The notes below the pieces were generated by a model. The model saw only the letters and a list, made by a program, of their open reading frames with translations. It had not been told where the DNA came from and did no database searches. Shown here piece by piece: positions 60,448-64,000 of a stretch of DNA of 64,000 nt. A program made the translations under genes and the position numbers. The stretch spans positions 1-64,000 of the forward strand of contig CAMHLV010000001.1 in NCBI GenBank assembly GCA_946186115.1. Direction: 5' to 3'. The DNA is from an uncultured Prevotella sp. Its GTDB lineage: Bacteria > Bacteroidota > Bacteroidia > Bacteroidales > Bacteroidaceae. Numbering within the stretch: position 1 is the first letter of the stretch; each line of letters begins with the position of its first letter.

Positions 60448-61508
60448 GCAGAACACAAGGCCTGGACTATACGCTCTGCTGTGCGCCCATCCCATCTGTC
60501 GGGTAGAGAACTCTGCTTCCAATTACCAGACATTAACTGGTTCATAGCTTCACTTAACTTGCCTGCATCCTCACCCACAAGCACATTAGTGCCTACCTTT
60601 ACTGTCTCGATATGTTCTGTGTAGCTGTTTAGCGTAATACACGGAACACCATTAAATGTGGCTTCCTCAGCAACATTACCCGAATCGGTAATAATGCCAA
60701 GAGCGTGAGAAGTAAGATAGCCGAATTCGAGGTACGACAGTGGGGATATGGTAATAAAACCTGGAGCAAGAGTCTCGACAGCCTCACGGGCTTTACCACG
60801 GACAGGAGCTATAACAGGTATGTTACCAGCTGTATCGCTTACGGCCTGAAGCATGCGCTGCAGATTGTCACGGTCAGCCAACAGAGCCTTTCGGTTAAGC
60901 GTGAAGACTATGTATTGACCATCGTCAATGCCATCAAGACACGAAGGACGTTGCCAGCGATTCTGCTGACTACGCAGAGAATCCATGAGAATGTTGCCTA
61001 CCATGAATATTTTGTGCATCTCAGCACCCTCGCGAGTCACAATACTGCTGGAGCCTATTCCTGCAGTAAAAAGCATGTCGCTCAGACCATCAATAACCAG
61101 TCGGTTTATCTCCTTTGGCATACGAATATCGAACGAACGTGTACCTGCAACAAGATGAGCAAGTCTGAGACCGCGTTTCTTGGCAACAATTGCAGCAGCC
61201 ATAGTGGATGCAAGGTCGTCAACAACCAATACAGTGTCTGTTTTGTGATTGTCGAGATAACTGTCGAAAGTAGCCATCACGCGACCCGTAAGTTCATTCA
61301 GATTCTCACAGTCAACGTCAAGGAATACGTGGGGATGAGGAATCTGAAGGTCGTCAAAGAGTGTTTGTTCCAGCGCGGGGTCATCCTCACGACCAGCATA
61401 TACCAGCTTATAGCTGATACCTTCTGTGCGTTCTATGGCACGAATGATAGGAGCTACCTTGACAAAATTAGGCCTTGCTCCCGTAAAGATGCATACTTTC
61501 TGTTCCAT
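60426..61508 (-). CDS. WecB-like UDP-GlcNAc 2-epimerase homologue lacking key catalytic residues
   Basis: 360 residues from ATG 61508 (MEQKVCIFTGARP). The fold is that of WecB: FTGARPNFVKVAPI, VLVVDDLASTMAAAIVAKKRGLRLAHLVAG, PKEINR and TDSGNVAEEA. Compared with E. coli WecB the catalytic Glu117 is Val120 (HLVAG instead of HVEAG) and His213 is Asn205 (TLNRKAL instead of TGHRRE), while Asp95 and Glu131 equivalents remain. It probably cannot epimerise UDP-GlcNAc in the usual way. It may be a sugar-binding regulator or a different hydrolase. A TATCTTTG promoter lies just upstream. Confidence 0.85.
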   Translation of the reverse strand: MEQKVCIFTGARPNFVKVAPIIRAIERTEGISYKLVYAGREDDPALEQTLFDDLQIPHPHVFLDVDCENLNELTGRVMATFDSYLDNHKTDTVLVVDDLASTMAAAIVAKKRGLRLAHLVAGTRSFDIRMPKEINRLVIDGLSDMLFTAGIGSSSIVTREGAEMHKIFMVGNILMDSLRSQQNRWQRPSCLDGIDDGQYIVFTLNRKALLADRDNLQRMLQAVSDTAGNIPVIAPVRGKAREAVETLAPGFITISPLSYLEFGYLTSHALGIITDSGNVAEEATFNGVPCITLNSYTEHIETVKVGTNVLVGEDAGKLSEAMNQLMSGNWKQSSLPDRWDGRTAERIVQALCSAQTENRI

Positions 61509-61513
61509 GGGTG

Positions 61514-61521
61514 CAAAGATA
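61514..61521 (-). promoter_or_regulatory. -7 box directly before the WecB-like start
   Basis: Reverse strand TATCTTTG, then CACCC, then ATG. The predicted start of transcription falls on or next to the ATG, so the mRNA may be leaderless. Confidence 0.65.
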
Positions 61522-61549
61522 ATATTTCGACAGCAAACAACCAAATAGT

Positions 61550-62740
61550 TTAGCGGTTTTTATTTCTCAGAAACCATGAGTGGGTATAAAGGTGATACAT
61601 CAGCAGACTGGCAATAGTCAGCACCATTGTTGTATATAGCAGAGTATCAATTTTCTTAAAGAACAGCCAATAGCCGATTCCCATACCAAGAGCAAGTCCG
61701 GTCTCCCACCCCAGGAAATAAGTGCTTTGTGAAGTACCTCGTTTGCAATGGCGACTAAGTTTTATGAAGAAAAGCAGAAAACGCGAACTGCATATTCCCA
61801 AGCCCAATCCTGCCAACACCGGTGCTACTGGAGAATCGAAATGAACTATCAGGACGAGCTGTGCTGCACCTAATAATATCAACCCTGAGATTACCTCGCT
61901 CTTTAACTCAGCATTGCGGAACACAAAGCGTTGAGCCAACAAAGCGAGGAAGAAGCCTACCATCACCAAAGCATAAAACAATATTGACACTGGCAACGAC
62001 ATAAGCAAGCCGAATACAATAGCCACGAGCAGCAGATTGGAAAACAGCACCATACCCTCTGGCAGTATAAACCGGTCGAGTGAAGCCTTATGAACATTAT
62101 CCTCAGGTGCTCTGAATGGAAACGAAACCAATTTTATCAGAAGCATCGAAATAATAGCCATCGCTATCGAGACAAGGAATACACTGCCAAAATCATACAA
62201 GTCGTAGATTACCAATCCGACCAGAGGTCCTAACGACAATGCGAAGCGAGAAAACCATGCTGCACTATGATTGGCCTCTGTGCGCTGGTATGATTCACAG
62301 GTATCTATTATCAATGTCGATGACAGTACCATCTGTGCAAGGCCAAATGATGCTCCGAGCAGTAATCTTTGAAGCAATATAAGTCCGAGGTCGGCATACT
62401 CCAACTGCTTCTCATCAATATACCACAACAATGCCATACTGAGGGCCTGGGCAACAACAGCCCACATGTAAACCACGTTACGTCTGTATCGCTGTACAAG
62501 CCATGAACAATGCCAGCCTAACAAGTAAAGTCCAAGAGCAAAGGCGCCTATTGAGAGGCCTGTCTCCATAGGCGATAGTCCTTCTGTCTGCATCAACCAC
62601 TGCGGCAAAACGGGAATCAGTATATATACTGACATCGTCAGCAGCAGGTTGGCCACCAGCAACATCCAAAAGTCACGGTGCCACAGTTTAATATGAACAG
62701 GAGTGTTCTGAGTATTCAAAATACGGAGTTCAAAGTTCAA
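61550..62740 (-). CDS. MFS transporter
   Basis: 396 residues, about 12 membrane segments. The family loop between helices 2 and 3 is weak ([14 protein letters not shown]) but the overall hydrophobic pattern, the central loop ([17 protein letters not shown]) and the length fit a major facilitator. Substrate unknown. The start is TTG at 62740, giving [13 protein letters not shown]; the first 15 residues look unlike a normal MFS start, so translation may begin a little later. It overlaps the panB stop as TTGA. Confidence 0.82.
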   Translation of the reverse strand: MNFELRILNTQNTPVHIKLWHRDFWMLLVANLLLTMSVYILIPVLPQWLMQTEGLSPMETGLSIGAFALGLYLLGWHCSWLVQRYRRNVVYMWAVVAQALSMALLWYIDEKQLEYADLGLILLQRLLLGASFGLAQMVLSSTLIIDTCESYQRTEANHSAAWFSRFALSLGPLVGLVIYDLYDFGSVFLVSIAMAIISMLLIKLVSFPFRAPEDNVHKASLDRFILPEGMVLFSNLLLVAIVFGLLMSLPVSILFYALVMVGFFLALLAQRFVFRNAELKSEVISGLILLGAAQLVLIVHFDSPVAPVLAGLGLGICSSRFLLFFIKLSRHCKRGTSQSTYFLGWETGLALGMGIGYWLFFKKIDTLLYTTMVLTIASLLMYHLYTHSWFLRNKNR

Positions 62741-63558
62741 TACGATTCACTTTCATTGGGGAAGTCGCCCGACTTTACGTCAGACACATAGCGACCTACA
62801 GCATCAGTGATTATCGAATTCAAGTCGGCATAACGGCGCAGAAAGCGCGGCGAGAAGCCCTGTGTCATACCAAGCATGTCGGCATACACAAGAATTTGTC
62901 CGTCACAATTGTTACCAGCCCCGATACCGATAGTCGGGCATTTCACGGCTTTTGTGACCTCTGCTGCGAGATTGGCGGGAACCTTTTCAAGAGTTATTCC
63001 AAAGCAACCAGCCTTATCGAGTGCTATAGCATCCGACATCAGTTTCTCTGCTTCAGCCTCTTCTTTTGCACGAACGGCGTATGTACCAAACTTGTTGATA
63101 CTCTGAGGAGTCAATCCAAGATGAGCCATCACAGGGATTCCAGCATCCAGAATACGTTTTACGGTATCAAGAATCTCAACGCCTCCTTCCATCTTCAGGG
63201 CATCGCATCCACTCTCCTTCATTATGCGTATGGCATTAGTAACGCCTTCGGCGGCATTCACCTGATACGATCCAAAAGGCATATCGCATACCACCAGTGC
63301 GCGCTGAACGGCACGGGCCACACTTTTGGCATGGTATATCATCTGGTCAACAGTAATGGGCAAGGTGGTCTGGTTGCCGGCCATAACATTTGATACCGAG
63401 TCACCTATCAATATTGCGTCAATACCTGCTTTGTCAACGATACCGGCAGTGGTAAAGTCATACGAGGTGAGCATTGAGATCTTCTCGCCCTTTTGCTTCA
63501 TCTCAAGGAAGCGCTGGGTAGTTACTTTGCGATTGTCGCTTACTAAATATCCTGCCAT
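62737..63558 (-). CDS. panB: 3-methyl-2-oxobutanoate hydroxymethyltransferase
   Basis: 273 residues. Features: [66 protein letters not shown] and [20 protein letters not shown]. It makes ketopantoate, the first committed step to coenzyme A, in the cytoplasm. It overlaps the MFS gene downstream by 4 bp and is 28 bp after the HAD gene. Confidence 0.96.
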   Translation of the reverse strand: MAGYLVSDNRKVTTQRFLEMKQKGEKISMLTSYDFTTAGIVDKAGIDAILIGDSVSNVMAGNQTTLPITVDQMIYHAKSVARAVQRALVVCDMPFGSYQVNAAEGVTNAIRIMKESGCDALKMEGGVEILDTVKRILDAGIPVMAHLGLTPQSINKFGTYAVRAKEEAEAEKLMSDAIALDKAGCFGITLEKVPANLAAEVTKAVKCPTIGIGAGNNCDGQILVYADMLGMTQGFSPRFLRRYADLNSIITDAVGRYVSDVKSGDFPNESESY

Positions 63559-63586
63559 TTCTTTTTTAATAAATAATATGTAATAT

Positions 63587-64000
63587 CTACTTAATTAAAT
63601 TAATCTCTGTGTAGTCGTTTACCACATAGTGGCACAATGGGCGTATGCTATCTGCTGAATTAGTGGTTGCCAACCCTACAACAGTCATTCCTGCTGCGCG
63701 TCCTGATTTCAGCCCATTGAAAGAATCCTCAAACACATAGCACTGAGTCGGCTCAACACCGAAACGTGATGCAGCAGTAAGATAACAGTCTGGGGCGGGT
63801 TTCGAAGCCGTAAAGTCTTCTGATGTAAGAATAGCATCAAAAAGTGACTTGAATTCAGGATGATGGTGATATACAGCTTCCATCTTCGGCCGGTTGGAAC
63901 TGGTTACCACTGCAGTATAGATGCCTTTATTTCTGAGCATGGCTATAAAATCTTCGAAGCCTTTCACATAGTCGTAGGCCATGTGTTGTTCGAAGTCGTT
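63587..64000 (-). CDS. HAD-family phosphatase, beta-phosphoglucomutase-like (5' partial)
   Basis: The frame stays open to the window edge (six codons upstream of the track start at 63982: NDFEQH), so the N-terminus with the catalytic DxD motif is missing. Visible parts: motif II in [10 protein letters not shown], motif III in [12 protein letters not shown] and motif IV in [18 protein letters not shown]. This is the beta-PGM/phosphatase subgroup acting on small phosphorylated sugars or nucleotides. It precedes panB by 28 bp. Confidence 0.85.
   Translation of the reverse strand, partial: NDFEQHMAYDYVKGFEDFIAMLRNKGIYTAVVTSSNRPKMEAVYHHHPEFKSLFDAILTSEDFTASKPAPDCYLTAASRFGVEPTQCYVFEDSFNGLKSGRAAGMTVVGLATTNSADSIRPLCHYVVNDYTEINLIK

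Noticed and set aside
60705-61553. 282-aa plus-strand ORF
   Set aside because: It lies entirely antisense to the WecB-like gene and has no promoter, signature or sensible composition.

Overview
The window looks like chromosomal DNA from a Bacteroidales bacterium, most likely a Prevotella-type member of the Prevotellaceae. This is inferred from Bacteroidetes-type promoters (TAnnTTTG -7 boxes, almost no Shine-Dalgarno sequences), a HmuY/HmuR-type haem locus, a type IX secretion sorting-like tail, an HU-LysM fusion protein, a PPi-type phosphofructokinase with a membrane pyrophosphatase, DPP IV and M49 peptidases, and a PNPOx-free, transposon-free gene order with short gaps. I saw no insertion sequence, prophage, CRISPR array or rRNA.

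1-12.1 kb is the distal part of an exopolysaccharide or capsule locus: a receiver-like/sugar-transferase fusion cut by the window edge, a half-length TolC-like protein, a Wzc/Wzz-like chain-length protein with an eroded kinase domain, a Wzy-like polymerase, an opposing SASA-type acetylesterase, three GT2 glycosyltransferases (one apparently catalytically dead) and a Wzx flippase. 12.2-18.5 kb holds an iron alcohol dehydrogenase, a TRIC-family membrane protein with RarA, an unknown acidic protein and the K+-dependent membrane pyrophosphatase. A tRNA-Lys(CTT) lies at 18.67 kb.

18.8-31 kb contains a rhodanese/metallo-beta-lactamase lipoprotein, a TonB receptor with a small His/Cys-rich partner (probably metal uptake), a divergent NAD+-dependent DNA ligase with a small HExxH protein, a four-gene haem-uptake operon (T9SS-tail protein, calycin-like protein, HmuY, HmuR), asparaginase and rubrerythrin. 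31.1-41.1 kb is a tightly packed minus-strand run: Fur-family regulator, purA, hisS, a rhamnogalacturonan-acetylesterase-like enzyme, ftsY, rimO, HU, a membrane HU-LysM fusion and DPP IV.

41.2-53.2 kb contains an AraC-type regulator/M49 peptidase/AlkD-like operon, an aminotransferase, a LolC-type permease, a mannonate/mannitol dehydrogenase-family enzyme, an HtrA protease, a GH25 lysozyme and the PPi-dependent phosphofructokinase. 53.6-64 kb holds an acyltransferase, a large amidase-like envelope protein, YgiQ, a PP2C-like phosphatase, a WecB-like protein lacking catalytic residues, an MFS transporter, panB and a truncated HAD phosphatase.

The strongest unexplained signals are: a duplicated promoter cassette of about 80 bp present in two tandem copies both upstream of the GT2 genes (7.07-7.22 kb) and upstream of pfp (53.23-53.39 kb); the active/inactive glycosyltransferase pair; the membrane-tethered HU protein with a 15-bp tandem repeat; and the WecB homologue without its key residues.
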